Of a stretch of 64,000 nucleotides of DNA, positions 16,004-25,916 are shown piece by piece. The translations under genes and the position numbers were made by a program. The first letter of the stretch is position 1. Each line of letters starts with the position of its first letter. Source of the stretch: CAWIHS01 sp963836005 (GTDB lineage Bacteria > Pseudomonadota > Gammaproteobacteria > GRL18); the NCBI GenBank assembly GCA_963836005.1, contig CAWIHS010000001.1, positions 744,001 to 808,000 of the forward strand, given 5' to 3'. The notes beneath the pieces are model-generated. The model ran no database searches and had not been told where the DNA came from. It worked only from the letters and a program-made list of their open reading frames with translations.

Positions 16004-17170
16004 CTACCATTTTACGACAAACTTTTTCCTTAAATAGATTGCCAGTGCGTTAAGGGAAATCAGTACTGATAATAAAATCATAATACCTGCTGCTGTTCTT
16101 TCAACATAAGCTCTTTCAGGCATCCCGGCCCAGGTAAAGATCTGGGCCGGCATTACGGTGGCTGCCTGGAAAATTGAATCGGGAGTATCTGGGATAAAAG
16201 CTATCATACCAATAATAATTAATGGTGCTGTTTCGCCCATTGCCTGAGCCAGACCAATAATGGATCCTGTCATAATACCCGGAAAGGCCAAAGGTAAAAC
16301 ATGATCCTGAACGACTTGTACTTTAGTCAGTCCTAATCCATACCCCGCCTGGCGAATAGACTCAGGAACACTTCTTAATGCTGCGCGGGAACTCACAATT
16401 ATAATTGGCAAAGTCATCAAGGCTAATGTTAAACCGCCTACCATAGGAGAACTTCTGGGCAGCCCAAACAAATTAATAAAGACTGCCAGCCCCAATAATC
16501 CAAACAAAATAGAAGGAATTGCAGCCAGATTATTAATATTGACTTCGATCAGCTGCGTCCAACGATTGTCATCAGCAAACTCTTCCAGATAAACCGCAGT
16601 CATCACACCTAATGGAAATGCAATCACCATGGTGACAAACAATGTAAAAACTGACCCCATAATAGCTGATTTTAATCCTGAATTTTCCGGAATTTTTGAA
16701 TCTCCATGGGTAAAGAGTATGGTATTAAATTTAAGATCAATGTTTCCCTGTTGATTGAGTTGATCAACAAGTTTGATGTTCTTGTTCTTGAGCTTAGAGT
16801 AATGACCTTTGAGATATTGGTCGACCTGATGGTTTAACAATACCCAGGTTGATTGTGTCGTTCCCATCAATGTAGGCATTTCTTCCACTCGTTGAGGAAT
16901 ATCCCTTAACCAGGCACGGCTGACTATGCGGCGATATTTTTTATCAATTGCATTACGCGTTGAACTGATCGTTTTATCATTGTAAGTGACTTCAATTAAC
17001 ACATAGGATTGTTGAAAAGCAGGTATCCCTTTAATAATCATATCTGCCAGAAAAAATACCAGAAAACCAAATGCAACGACTATGCAGAAAGTGGTAAATA
17101 GTTTAAAACGTTTGGCACTGGCATGACGCTTTTTCAGCGAAGGATCATAAAATGGGTTGTTCGTATTCAT
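16004..17170 (-). CDS. pstA: Phosphate ABC transporter permease PstA
   Basis: 388 residues, with one N-terminal membrane segment, a periplasmic domain of roughly 110 residues, then five more segments with the permease EAA-like loop (SRAALRSVPESIRQAGYGLGLTKVQ). The large loop after the first segment is typical of the long PstA form. It overlaps pstC by 4 bp (translational coupling). Confidence 0.95.
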   Translation of the reverse strand: MNTNNPFYDPSLKKRHASAKRFKLFTTFCIVVAFGFLVFFLADMIIKGIPAFQQSYVLIEVTYNDKTISSTRNAIDKKYRRIVSRAWLRDIPQRVEEMPTLMGTTQSTWVLLNHQVDQYLKGHYSKLKNKNIKLVDQLNQQGNIDLKFNTILFTHGDSKIPENSGLKSAIMGSVFTLFVTMVIAFPLGVMTAVYLEEFADDNRWTQLIEVNINNLAAIPSILFGLLGLAVFINLFGLPRSSPMVGGLTLALMTLPIIIVSSRAALRSVPESIRQAGYGLGLTKVQVVQDHVLPLAFPGIMTGSIIGLAQAMGETAPLIIIGMIAFIPDTPDSIFQAATVMPAQIFTWAGMPERAYVERTAAGIMILLSVLISLNALAIYLRKKFVVKW

Positions 17171-18096
17171 AATGTATTAATTAAGTATTTTTGTTTGAAT
17201 TTACGAATTAAGGCAACTGAAATAATATTCAAGACCAGTGTGACAAAAAACAAGATCAAACCTAAGGCAAAAGCGGATAAAGTATCCGGTGAGTTAAATT
17301 CATGATCTCCTACCAGGGCATCGACAATTCGAACGGTTACAGTCGTCATATCTTCCAGAATGTTCCAGGATAAATTGGGTCGTAATCCAGCAGCCATCAC
17401 CACAATCATGGTTTCGCCCAGTGCTTTTGACAACGCCAGTAAGGTGGCAGAAATAATCCCAGGCATGGCCGAAGGTAAGACAACTGATTTTATAGTTTCA
17501 CTCATAGTCAAACCCAGAGCTAAAGATGCCTTACGTTGAGAGTCCGGAACCGCCCGAATTACATCATCACTCAAAGAAGAAATGACCGGTATTATCATAA
17601 TTCCCATCACGATCCCACTGGCTAGTGCACTATTAAATGTTGCGTTAATATTAAACAACTTAAAAAAATTAACGATAAAAGGAGCAACAGTAATGGCTGC
17701 AAAAAAACCATACACCACCGTTGGAATACCGGCTAATATTTCTAATAAGGGTTTCAGTTTATTACGCAAATCGGGGGAAGCATATTCACTCAAAAAAATG
17801 GCACTGCCCAGGCCAATGGGTAAAGCTACAGCCATTGCAATGAATGTGATCATAAACGTACCCGCAAATATTGGCACTGCACCAAATTTGCTATTATCAA
17901 CACCTGGAGACCACTCAGTACCTGTGATAAAGTACCAGAAACTGCGCATTTGAAAAAACTCAATGGCTTCAAACAGAATGGAAAACAGCACACCAAATGT
18001 TGTTAAAATTGAGACCGTAGCAGCAATGAACAGAAAGACTTTTATGATCTGTTCTTTTAAAAGACTGTATTTATTTTTAGGTTCAATTTTCTGCAA
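17167..18096 (-). CDS. pstC: Phosphate ABC transporter permease PstC
   Basis: 309 residues, six membrane segments, and a permease loop (DVIRAVPDSQRKASLALGLTMSE). It pairs with PstA to form the phosphate channel. It is separated from pstS by 224 bp holding a strong hairpin, and overlaps pstA by 4 bp. Confidence 0.95.
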   Translation of the reverse strand: MQKIEPKNKYSLLKEQIIKVFLFIAATVSILTTFGVLFSILFEAIEFFQMRSFWYFITGTEWSPGVDNSKFGAVPIFAGTFMITFIAMAVALPIGLGSAIFLSEYASPDLRNKLKPLLEILAGIPTVVYGFFAAITVAPFIVNFFKLFNINATFNSALASGIVMGIMIIPVISSLSDDVIRAVPDSQRKASLALGLTMSETIKSVVLPSAMPGIISATLLALSKALGETMIVVMAAGLRPNLSWNILEDMTTVTVRIVDALVGDHEFNSPDTLSAFALGLILFFVTLVLNIISVALIRKFKQKYLINTL

Positions 18097-18158
18097 GTTT
18101 ATTCCAGTATTTTCAAATTTACAAATCAGGCAAGGATAGATACTACTGAATTTATCTT

Positions 18159-18194
18159 ATGGCAAAATACACTATCAATAGTGTACTTTGCCAT
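18159..18194 (-). terminator. Hairpin between pstS and pstC (attenuator or processing site)
   Basis: ATGGCAAAATACACTAT and ATAGTGTACTTTGCCAT form a stem of about 16-17 bp with one mismatch and a tiny loop. It has no long U-tract after it in the pstS direction. Such hairpins after pstS commonly stop most transcripts or protect the pstS mRNA end, so that the binding protein is made in excess over the permease. Confidence 0.7.
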
Positions 18195-18320
18195 AAATAA
18201 AAAAATGGGGATTAAACAACTACTTGAAACTATAGCCAGAGTTAACCTGGATTATCAGGAAGTAAACGCTCTATAAAAACAAACATATAGTCATTATTTG
18301 CTCGATCCCCAAAAAACCTC

Positions 18321-19391
18321 TTATTTTTTAGTTAGATCTTCCAGAGTCAATTGAGTATGTTTTGCAACTTTAGCTCTGATAGCATTTCTGCGTTCTTCAG
18401 GTAAAGCAATCAAACCAATTTCACTTAATATACCATCGGGACCAATCATATTTTCTTGCATAAATAAATCCACATATTTATCCATGGCAGGAACATCTTT
18501 TCTATGCGAGTTTTTGATGTAAAAGAATAATGAACGTGAAATGGGATATTTTCCACTTGAAATGGTTTCAGGTGTCGGTACCTCAGCATTGATTTTTGCT
18601 GCAGCTACCTTATCGTCATTTTCTACCAGGAAGCTGTAGCCAAAGATACCAATTGCTGCTGGATTTTTATTCAATTTTTGCACAATCAGATTATCGTTTT
18701 CACCAGAAGGGACATACACACCATCTTGTCTGACTTTATGGTATTTTTTGTAAGCTTTATTTTTATCCTTATCCTTTTTATATAAAGAGGTATAGACATC
18801 CATTTTCTTGGTCTGACCTTTCATGATCATATCTTCGAATGCATCGCGAGTACCTGAACTGGTGGGTGGACCATAAATAATAATTTCTCTATCAGGCAGA
18901 GTCGCATCAATATCGTTCCATTTTTTGTATGGATTTCTAATTAGACTGCTTCCATCTTTAGAAGGAACTTCTTCAGCAACTGCTAGTAATAAATGCTTTT
19001 TTGTTAATTCCAATGGTTGGTTGTTTTTGTTTTGTGCAATTGCAATACCGTCAAATCCTATAACAGCCTCAGTAATGTCATTAACACCATTTTTTGCACA
19101 CAGTTCAAATTCACTTGTTTTCATACGACGTGATGCATTGGTAATGTCAGGCGTATTCAAGTCATTACCTTTACAAAACAATTTCATCCCACCGCCTGAA
19201 CCCGTTGATTCCACAACGGGGGTTGGGTATTTACTGGTTGCCCCAAATTCCTCTGCTACAGAACTTGAGAAAGGATACACCGTTGAAGAACCCACTATTT
19301 TAATTTGTTCTCTTGCTTGAGCAAGATTAATGCCTGTCGCCAAAATGACTGTAGAGGCCATTAACGACAAAGAAGAATTCTTTAATTTCAT
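18321..19391 (-). CDS. pstS: Phosphate-binding periplasmic protein PstS
   Basis: 356 residues with a signal peptide (MKLKNSSLSLMASTVILATG...AQA). Phosphate-binding motifs are visible: IVGSSTVYPFS, STGSGGGMKLFC and GPPTSSGTRDAFED. It captures phosphate for PstCAB. Upstream (minus strand 19454-19471) a weak Pho-box-like pair ends in TTGTCAC; the clear Pho box nearby (19532-19549) points the other way. Confidence 0.96.
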   Translation of the reverse strand: MKLKNSSLSLMASTVILATGINLAQAREQIKIVGSSTVYPFSSSVAEEFGATSKYPTPVVESTGSGGGMKLFCKGNDLNTPDITNASRRMKTSEFELCAKNGVNDITEAVIGFDGIAIAQNKNNQPLELTKKHLLLAVAEEVPSKDGSSLIRNPYKKWNDIDATLPDREIIIYGPPTSSGTRDAFEDMIMKGQTKKMDVYTSLYKKDKDKNKAYKKYHKVRQDGVYVPSGENDNLIVQKLNKNPAAIGIFGYSFLVENDDKVAAAKINAEVPTPETISSGKYPISRSLFFYIKNSHRKDVPAMDKYVDLFMQENMIGPDGILSEIGLIALPEERRNAIRAKVAKHTQLTLEDLTKK

Positions 19392-19531
19392 TTTTTAATT
19401 CCACCTGTAATTTAAGTTCAGGTTGAATTTTACTGCAGGAATATTAACGTTTTGTGACAATTCACAAGAGTATTTCACTGTATATGAACTTTCCCTGCTA
19501 ATACTACAGAAGCTCATGAAAAGATTAATAT

Positions 19532-19565
19532 CTGTCATCAAGTTGTCATATTAAATCTATACAAT
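19532..19565 (+). promoter_or_regulatory. Pho box and -10 pointing away from pstS
   Basis: CTGTCAT-CAAG-TTGTCAT (19532-19549), 10 bp, then TACAAT (19560-19565): the same geometry as the phoB promoter. On this strand the next gene is the transposase at 19704, not a phosphate gene. PhoB bound here may also help pstS from 140 bp upstream, but the promoter orientation is plus. Confidence 0.7.
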
Positions 19566-19703
19566 CTTGAAAATGTAGCTGCGTTACAACTCAATTAAAC
19601 AGCTGAATTAGGACACCCAATTAATGTATATTTGATTATTGTACTATTATCATTTATTATTGCTTGTAAGACACAACCATCAGGATAAAATGGAGTTAGT
19701 CCG

Positions 19704-20699
19704 ATGCCCAAAGCCAGGAAGCAGCAGATCAGCCTCTCAGATACGCCTTACTATCACTGTATTTCACGCTGCGTCAGACGCGCCTTCTTATGTGGACACG
19801 ATAGCCTTACAGGAAAAAACTATGAGCACCGCAAACAATGGGTAATTGACCGACTGGCAGAGCTGGCCGAGGTGTTTGCCATTGATGTCTGTGCCTATGC
19901 CATTATGGATAATCATGTTCATACCGTCCTGAAAATCAATGCAGATAAAGCCCGACACTGGTCTGAGCAGGAAATAACTGATCGCTGGCAACGTCTGTTT
20001 TCCCTGCCCGTACTGGTTCAGCAGTACCTCTCAGGTCAATGCGTCACGCAAGCACAACAGGACATAGCCCGAAAGGTGCTTGAAACCTGGCGCGAACGCC
20101 TGATGGATATCAGCTGGATGATGCGCTGTCTGAATGAATACATTGCCCGCAAGGCCAATGCGGAAGATAAATGCACCGGGCGTTTTTGGGAAGGTCGCTT
20201 TAAAAGCCAGGCCCTGCTTAATGAACAGGCGCTGCTGGCCTGTATGGCCTATGTCGATTTAAACCCCATTCGAGCCAGGCTCAGTGAGACCCTTGAAGAT
20301 TCAGAATTCACCTCAGTCAAACAACGTATTGAACAGCTCAGCGGTAAAGAAACAAAAACAACGCTGCCACTGGCAAAATTCATTGCCAGTTCACAAACCG
20401 ATGACGGCATACCCTATGCCTTAAAAGACTATCTGGAACTGGTAGACTGGACGGGACGTATTGTCAGACCGGATAAAAGAGGATTTATTCCATCCGATAC
20501 ACCCAAAATTCTGCACAAGCTCGGCCTGGATCCCCACTCCTGGGTAGAAACTGTGCAGGGCTTTTCCTCCCGTTTTCACACTTTCATCGGCCCGGAAGAA
20601 CAATTAAAAGCGGTCTGCCAAAAACAGGCTAAAAAGTGGCTTCGAGGTGTGAGGCTATGTCGCAGGCTATTCAATAGTCCCACTTCCTGTTCTGCTTAA
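19704..20699 (+). CDS. REP-associated tyrosine transposase (IS200/IS605-like Y1 family)
   Basis: 331 residues. The N-terminus has the YYHCISR motif, the HVH metal-binding motif in DNHVHTVLKI and FWEGRFKSQALL before the catalytic Tyr region in ACMAYVDLNPIRARL. Such transposases move or maintain short palindromic repeats. It sits directly downstream of the Pho-box promoter. A fragment of a related gene is at 23010-23215. Confidence 0.88.
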   Translation: MPKARKQQISLSDTPYYHCISRCVRRAFLCGHDSLTGKNYEHRKQWVIDRLAELAEVFAIDVCAYAIMDNHVHTVLKINADKARHWSEQEITDRWQRLFSLPVLVQQYLSGQCVTQAQQDIARKVLETWRERLMDISWMMRCLNEYIARKANAEDKCTGRFWEGRFKSQALLNEQALLACMAYVDLNPIRARLSETLEDSEFTSVKQRIEQLSGKETKTTLPLAKFIASSQTDDGIPYALKDYLELVDWTGRIVRPDKRGFIPSDTPKILHKLGLDPHSWVETVQGFSSRFHTFIGPEEQLKAVCQKQAKKWLRGVRLCRRLFNSPTSCSA

Positions 20700-20896
20700 A
20701 ACAAAAATAGGCTCTCTTCTGCTTGGTATCACCCATGCAAATCCAGTGCAGGCCTTCCCATTCCTTAAAGAAGAATTTTATCTATCAATAAGCGACATTT
20801 CTTGATTGTTTTCGCTGTTTCAGCGACTTTAATTTCAAAAAATTAAATTTATCAATAATCATGTTACAAAACTGTACTTGACGAAGAGATTACTAA

Positions 20897-21370
20897 TTGG
20901 CTGTCCATATCTTAGGTGTCCATATCTTAGGTGAATCCATTAGTGAAGTTGGTCGTCAGGTTGGTAAACATCCTGGAAGTATTTTTACGGTATTAAAAAC
21001 CACTGGTGGTATCCAGCCAAGAGAAAGAAAACGTTCAGATAGAGCGCTTAGCCTTGCTGAACGAGAAGAAATTTCCAGAGGGCTGGCATCTGATCTTTCT
21101 GTCCGCCAAATTGCTCTTCAGCTAAATCGTTCTCCGTCAACAATTAGCAGAGAGATTTCTCGAAATGGTACTCGCTCATCTTATCGTGCCATTGTATCGG
21201 ATAAAAATGCCTGGAAACGAGCCAAACGCCCAAAAGCTTGTATTCTGGAGAAAAATAAAAAATTATGTCATATTGTGGAGAAAAAATTAACAGAGGATTG
21301 GTCACAAAAGCCTTCAGACCGTCACCATATTGCAGGGGACCGTGCAGATCAGCAGGAAACGAAGCTTTAA
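20897..21370 (+). pseudogene. IS30-family transposase, N-terminal remnant
   Basis: About 157 residues: a helix-turn-helix with the IS30 pattern LSLAEREEISRGLASDLSVRQIALQL and RSPSTISREISRNG. The catalytic DDE core is missing. A 15-bp tandem duplication (TGTCCATATCTTAGG twice, 20902-20931) disturbs the N-terminus. Confidence 0.8.
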
Positions 21371-21461
21371 CCTCTGAATGACAGGCTGGGCATTGTTTTA
21401 TCTACGCATAAGGGACGGTTTCGAACAATTCATATAAATAAAATTGGTATATAATAGTCTG

Positions 21462-22043
21462 ATGGTAATTCCTGAATTTCTTTCTGTTATTTTTACTTCC
21501 TTTACTCTCATTAGTCTTGCTGAAATAGGTGATAAGAGCCAATTGGTCTGTATGGCACTGGCTGCTCGTCATCGACATTGGCCTGTGCTTCTAGGAGCCT
21601 TTTTTGCCTTCGCAATTCTTAATATATTAGCTGTAGTTTTTGGTGCCGGTGTTGCAGCATGGTTACCAGAAAAAGTTATAGCGGGATTAGTTGCGGTATT
21701 ATTTGGTGTCTTTGGTGTCCATGCTTTATTAGCGCATGATGAAGATGATACTGATGAAGTCTTAGAAAAAACAGGACATAATATTTTCATTACTACCTTT
21801 TTATTGATATTGGTGGCTGAATTTGGAGATAAAACACAAATTGCCGTTGCCGGTTTGGCAAGTAGTCTGAGTCCTGTATATGTCTGGTTAGGTGCAACCA
21901 CGGCTCTTGTATCAATCTCAGCTTTGGGTGTCTGGGCCGGTCGTACTGTTTTGAAAAAATTACCTATTAGTTGGCTGCATAGATTAAGTGGTGGTGTTTT
22001 TCTGATTTTTGCCCTTATAGCAGCATGGCAAGTAATAAATTAA
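21462..22043 (+). CDS. GDT1/TMEM165-family cation exporter (UPF0016)
   Basis: 193 residues from ATG 21462, with six membrane segments in two halves. Each half has the signature ExGDK(S/T)Q: EIGDKSQLVCMALAA near residue 17-20 and EFGDKTQIAVAGLA near 125. Bacterial relatives export manganese or exchange calcium. A TTG at 21444 would be in frame but overlaps a TATAAT (21449-21454) that is likely the promoter. It lies between IS remnants and seems complete. Confidence 0.88.
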   Translation: MVIPEFLSVIFTSFTLISLAEIGDKSQLVCMALAARHRHWPVLLGAFFAFAILNILAVVFGAGVAAWLPEKVIAGLVAVLFGVFGVHALLAHDEDDTDEVLEKTGHNIFITTFLLILVAEFGDKTQIAVAGLASSLSPVYVWLGATTALVSISALGVWAGRTVLKKLPISWLHRLSGGVFLIFALIAAWQVIN

Positions 22044-22136
22044 TAAAATTGTAGCTATTTATCTCATTGTTAACCAACCTTCAAAGAAGTACTAAAATAT
22101 ACAGTATCTTATATATTCTATTTGTTTGCTTTGTGA

Positions 22137-23009
22137 CCCCATGTGTCAGGATAGATGTCGCCTCTAATTGATAGTAAAATAAACCAGATGGGGCGAAGTG
22201 AGAATTATAAATGCGACGCTATCCAATAGAAGTTAAAGGATCCATAATACAAAAAAGATGATGCCACCTAATGCCGTATCATTCCCTCAATTTGTAAAGG
22301 AGACGGGGGCAGCCGATGTCACTCTTTATAAATGGAGAAAAGAATACAGAGATAAAGGTGTAGCCGTGCCGGCAGATAGTAGTCATCCAGAAAACTGGTC
22401 AGCAGGATACAAACTGGCCGTTATCGTTGAAACCATGCCTCTCAATGAAACAGAGCTGAGCGAGTATTGTCATACTAAGGGTCTTTATGCAAGAACATTG
22501 GAAACAAGCGGCTCTGACGGGTTTTCAGAGTAATGCTCAAGCTGCCAAACAGAATACACGCGAACATAAAAAAGATCAGAAGAAAATCAAGAAATTAGAG
22601 TCAGAGCTAAAACGAAAAGAAAAAGCTTTGGCCGAAACAGCCGCATTGTTGGTGCTGTCAAAAAAGTGCCAGGCCATCTGGGGGGAAAGCGAGGAAGATT
22701 AATCTCTTCTGAGGAACGTCAGATGGCTATTAACTTAATAACAGAAGCCTGTAGCAATGGTGCCAGAACAACCAAAGCCTGTGAATTAGCAGGAATATCA
22801 TTGCGTACTTTACAGCGCTGGCACAATGATCAACGAAGCAACAGAAAAACACCTCCATCCAATAAACTGACAGAAGAAGAAAAAGCCCAAATCCTGGAGA
22901 TTTGTGATCAGGCGGAATATCGTCGTCTTCCTCCTCAACAAATTGTACCCATACTGGCAGACGAAGGGATTTATATCGCATCAGAAACGATAAATGAGGC
23001 TTTATTAAA
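22137..23009 (+). pseudogene. IS3-like insertion sequence, decayed orfA region
   Basis: Starts with the same end as 11281-11523. Three frame pieces make one orfA: 22258-22500 (MMPPNAVSFPQF...), 22487-22702 (EHWKQAALTGFQ...LVLSKKCQAIWGE) and 22666-23000 (SSEERQMAINLITEACSNGARTTKACELAGISLRTLQRW...PPQQIVPILADEGIYIASE). The sequence then breaks into another transposase piece at about 23009, so orfB is lost. Confidence 0.82.
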
Positions 23010-23215
23010 GCCAGCCCCCTGCTATTTTGAAAAAATTAACAATAGATGAAGCCACCTGGATTGAAACGGTGTCGAGCTTTACCGCTCAGTTTCATGCTTT
23101 TGTTGGAGCAGAAGAAACCTTATCTGGGATTTGTCAAAAACAAGGCAAAAAATGGCTTAAAGGTATCCGCTTATGCCGACAATTATTTGCTGCACCAAGG
23201 CTTTGTTCGTCGTAA
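23010..23215 (+). pseudogene. C-terminal fragment of a REP-associated transposase
   Basis: Reads KLTIDEATWIETVSSFTAQFHAFVGAEETLSGICQKQGKKWLKGIRLCRQLFAAP. This matches the last about 60 residues of the gene at 19704-20699 (DPHSWVETVQGFSSRFHTFIGPEEQLKAVCQKQAKKWLRGVRLCRRLF). It is fused directly to the broken IS3-like element. Confidence 0.82.
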
Positions 23216-23441
23216 GTCATTTATAACACAACTCTTCTTCTTTCATCATACAGAGTTCTCTGTAGATATGAGCATGTTCAGAAAATATAAAACGTCCTGA
23301 ATAAACATAAAAAGACCCTGTCAGTAGTGCTATTTCTCGTCTTCTTTTTTTTGGAATTGATTTCATTATTTCAAACAGGAATTCAGCTTTTAGCAGATGG
23401 GCGGCTTATATATTATTTGTTGCTTATATTGTTTCGTCCTT

Positions 23442-23918
23442 TTATTGATTGGGTTTAACCTTGAACAGACCCACTTCAACCGAGCTGACAATCACTGTTT
23501 GCCCAGCCGCTATAGCGTCTACACCGGCATCTTTAGCGATCTCAACTTTCCAGCGGATGCCCGAATAATTTGTCGCACCGGGTTTATTCAGTGCAATATC
23601 GGTTTCAACAACAAACTCATGTCCGACCAGGTCGCTGCTATTGTCTTTTTCTACCAGACGGTCGCCCTGTAATTTATTAAGCGGCTTCCACAGCAGCATA
23701 GTGATGATTCCGGAACTGATACCGGTACAGGAAATACCCGCGATCCATGTTTCTGGCAGTACGCCAAAACTCATCAACACCCCGGTGCTCAGCGCACCCA
23801 GTCCACCAAACAGAAAAACACCGGTGGTAAAACCTGTGACCACTTCGATAACCAGCATGGTAAAACCAAATACCAACCAGAACTCCGCCTGGTGACTGAC
23901 TATATAATCAGCAATCAT
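23442..23918 (-). CDS. NfeD-family membrane protein (YbbJ-like)
   Basis: 158 residues: hydrophobic segments at about 12-30, 35-55 and 60-80, then a C-terminal OB-fold (DLVGHEFVVETDIALNKPGATNYSGIRWKVE...AIAAGQTVIVSSVEVGLFKVKP). NfeD proteins partner SPFH proteins in membrane microdomains. It lies 15 bp after the SPFH gene, forming the widespread qmcA-ybbJ pair. Confidence 0.9.
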   Translation of the reverse strand: MIADYIVSHQAEFWLVFGFTMLVIEVVTGFTTGVFLFGGLGALSTGVLMSFGVLPETWIAGISCTGISSGIITMLLWKPLNKLQGDRLVEKDNSSDLVGHEFVVETDIALNKPGATNYSGIRWKVEIAKDAGVDAIAAGQTVIVSSVEVGLFKVKPNQ

Positions 23919-23933
23919 CTCGACCTACTCCGC

Positions 23934-24890
23934 TTATTGATTATTAGTTTTATCACTATTTATGGTGTTGATAATAGTCATCGCTTCAGCGACCACACTG
24001 GCTGCATTAGTGTTGCTCTCTGGCAATAAAACCACAGTTGAATCTTTGGCGATGACCCGTTTAGCCTCGATTGCTTTACCCGCAAGATCCAGTTGAATGG
24101 CTTTTTGACCTTCTATGGTATTGGCCACCTGGCCGACGGTATCAAGTGCTTTCGCCTGCGCATCTGCAACCGCGATAATCGCCTGTGCCTCACCTTCGGC
24201 ACGTAAGATCTGTTCAGCCTTATCCGCTTCAGCAGACAGAACCTGCGCTTGTTTGGCACCTTCGGCGACGTTGATTGCCGATTGCCGATTACCCTCAGAC
24301 TCAAGAATAGTGGCGCGCTTTTCACGTTCGGCTTTCATCTGGCGTTCCATCGCATCCAGGATAGTACGCGGCGGTTCGATATCTTTGATCTCATAACGCA
24401 TTACCTGTACACCCCATGGTTCTGAAGCCAGGTTGATGGCATTAACTATATTTATATTCAGACTCTCGCGTTCCTCGAACGTCTTATCCAGATCGATCTT
24501 GCCGATTTCACTACGCATCGTGGTCTGCGCCAGTTGGGTAACGGCATACACGTAATTATCCACACCGTAGGATGCCTTATAAGCATCAAGTAATTTCAGA
24601 TACAGAACACCATCGACCACCAGCGAGATATTATCTTTAGTGATTGCCGCCTGGCTGGGCACATCATAAGCATGTTCTTTTAATGACTGGTTATAAGCCA
24701 CTTTATCGATGAAGGGAAAAAGCATATTCAGACCGGCGACCATAGTCTTGTTGTACTTACCGAATCGCTCGACGACATACGCGCGATTCTGCGGTACAAA
24801 TTTGATCGATGATTTGACCAGGATAATAATTAATACGGCCAGCCCTGTCCAAAAGTTAAAAATCAAACCCAATAGTTCTTCAACACCCAT
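23934..24890 (-). CDS. qmcA: SPFH-domain protein, QmcA/stomatin-like
   Basis: 318 residues with an N-terminal membrane anchor (FNFWTGLAVLIIILV), an SPFH domain (about 25-200: FVPQNRAYVVERFGKYNKTMVAGLNMLFPFIDKVAYNQSLKEH) and an Ala/Glu/Gln-rich coiled coil (ERQMKAEREKRATILESEGNRQSAINVAEGAK) for oligomer formation. It forms ring-like membrane platforms with the NfeD partner downstream and may control membrane proteases. GC here is higher than in the IS-rich flanks. Confidence 0.93.
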   Translation of the reverse strand: MGVEELLGLIFNFWTGLAVLIIILVKSSIKFVPQNRAYVVERFGKYNKTMVAGLNMLFPFIDKVAYNQSLKEHAYDVPSQAAITKDNISLVVDGVLYLKLLDAYKASYGVDNYVYAVTQLAQTTMRSEIGKIDLDKTFEERESLNINIVNAINLASEPWGVQVMRYEIKDIEPPRTILDAMERQMKAEREKRATILESEGNRQSAINVAEGAKQAQVLSAEADKAEQILRAEGEAQAIIAVADAQAKALDTVGQVANTIEGQKAIQLDLAGKAIEAKRVIAKDSTVVLLPESNTNAASVVAEAMTIINTINSDKTNNQ

Positions 24891-24933
24891 GATTTGTTCC
24901 CTTTATTATTTATTTACAGTGAAGGATAGCAGG

Positions 24934-25180
24934 TTAGCCTGCAAAATACGACGTACATAAGCTTAAGGCCAGAAACCCATAATGGCGAATGCGCATCAGT
25001 CCTTTGGGCAGCACATGCAGCAAAAAACGTCTGAGTAATTCTTCTGCTGATAAGATCATTGTTTTCCAGCGGTTATTATCTCGATAATCTTTATAACTCA
25101 ACTGGATCCTGTCACCGTCAATGGCCTGGAACCGCTGATTACTCAAGGCTGTGCGGTGCGTATATACCCAATCAACCTGA
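24934..25180 (-). pseudogene. IS91-family transposase, internal/C-terminal fragment
   Basis: Carries VDWVYTHRTALSNQRFQAIDGDRI...SYKDYRDNNRWKTM and LLRRFLLHVLPKGLMRIRHYGFLA, typical of the Y2 IS91 transposase after its catalytic part. It is cut at both ends and abuts the IS630 piece. Confidence 0.85.
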
Positions 25181-25775
25181 AAGTGCAGGATCAAACAACT
25201 GAAAATTATCATTAATTCTGGAGTTTAAAGAATCACCGATTGCAGGCAAAACATGATCAAAAACCTGATTAATACTCTCTCGAAATTCTTTAGCATTATG
25301 AAAACATCGATTATTCCTGACTTTTTCGTTCATAACCTTCCAAAGTCGCTCGATTGAATTTAAATTTGGACTATAGAGCGGTAAATAGTGCAGTTCAATC
25401 TTTAGCTCTTTTGCTTTTTCTTTTACGATGTCGGCTTTATGATAACCCGCTCCATCAACAATTAAATGAAGGGTATTTTGACCATTATGTTGGGTACGTA
25501 AAGTACTCATGAAATCTATGATGGATTCACCATTGATGGTTTTATATTGAGCAGTGACTGCTTGAGCAATTTGACCTAACTGTATTGCACCAACAATATT
25601 TAATCGGGTTCTGCTGCCCGTCGTTTTTATGGGCTTGTCTGTCCCTGTCTTGATCCACCCTGAACTCACTTTGGTGGCTTGTGTGGGATGTACTGCATCC
25701 ATGAAATAGATAGACTCTTGCTCTGATGCTCTCGCTTTCAATTGCTCATAATACTCAATGAAAGCCTGCTACTGT
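25172..25775 (-). pseudogene. IS630-family transposase, catalytic part
   Basis: About 190 residues with the DDE core: Asp in IYFMDAVHPTQA, Asp in LHLIVDGAGYHK and Glu in YSPNLNSIERLWKVM. The frame continues upstream of the TTG at 25741 (AFIEYYEQL) but reaches a stop within 15 codons, so the N-terminal helix-turn-helix part is lost. Confidence 0.85.
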
Positions 25776-25916
25776 TTCCCCTGGAAAAAGCACTATCCAG
25801 GCGAGCCGAACAAACACTAAAAAACATAGCAGATGATTTAGGGAGTTGGTCAATCAATACTTCAAAGATGGATACAATTAGCCAAAGATAATAAACTGGA
25901 AAAACCTGAATCCCTT

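Noticed and set aside
20897..21370. An active IS30 element
   Set aside because: The catalytic core and ends are missing; only the DNA-binding part remains.
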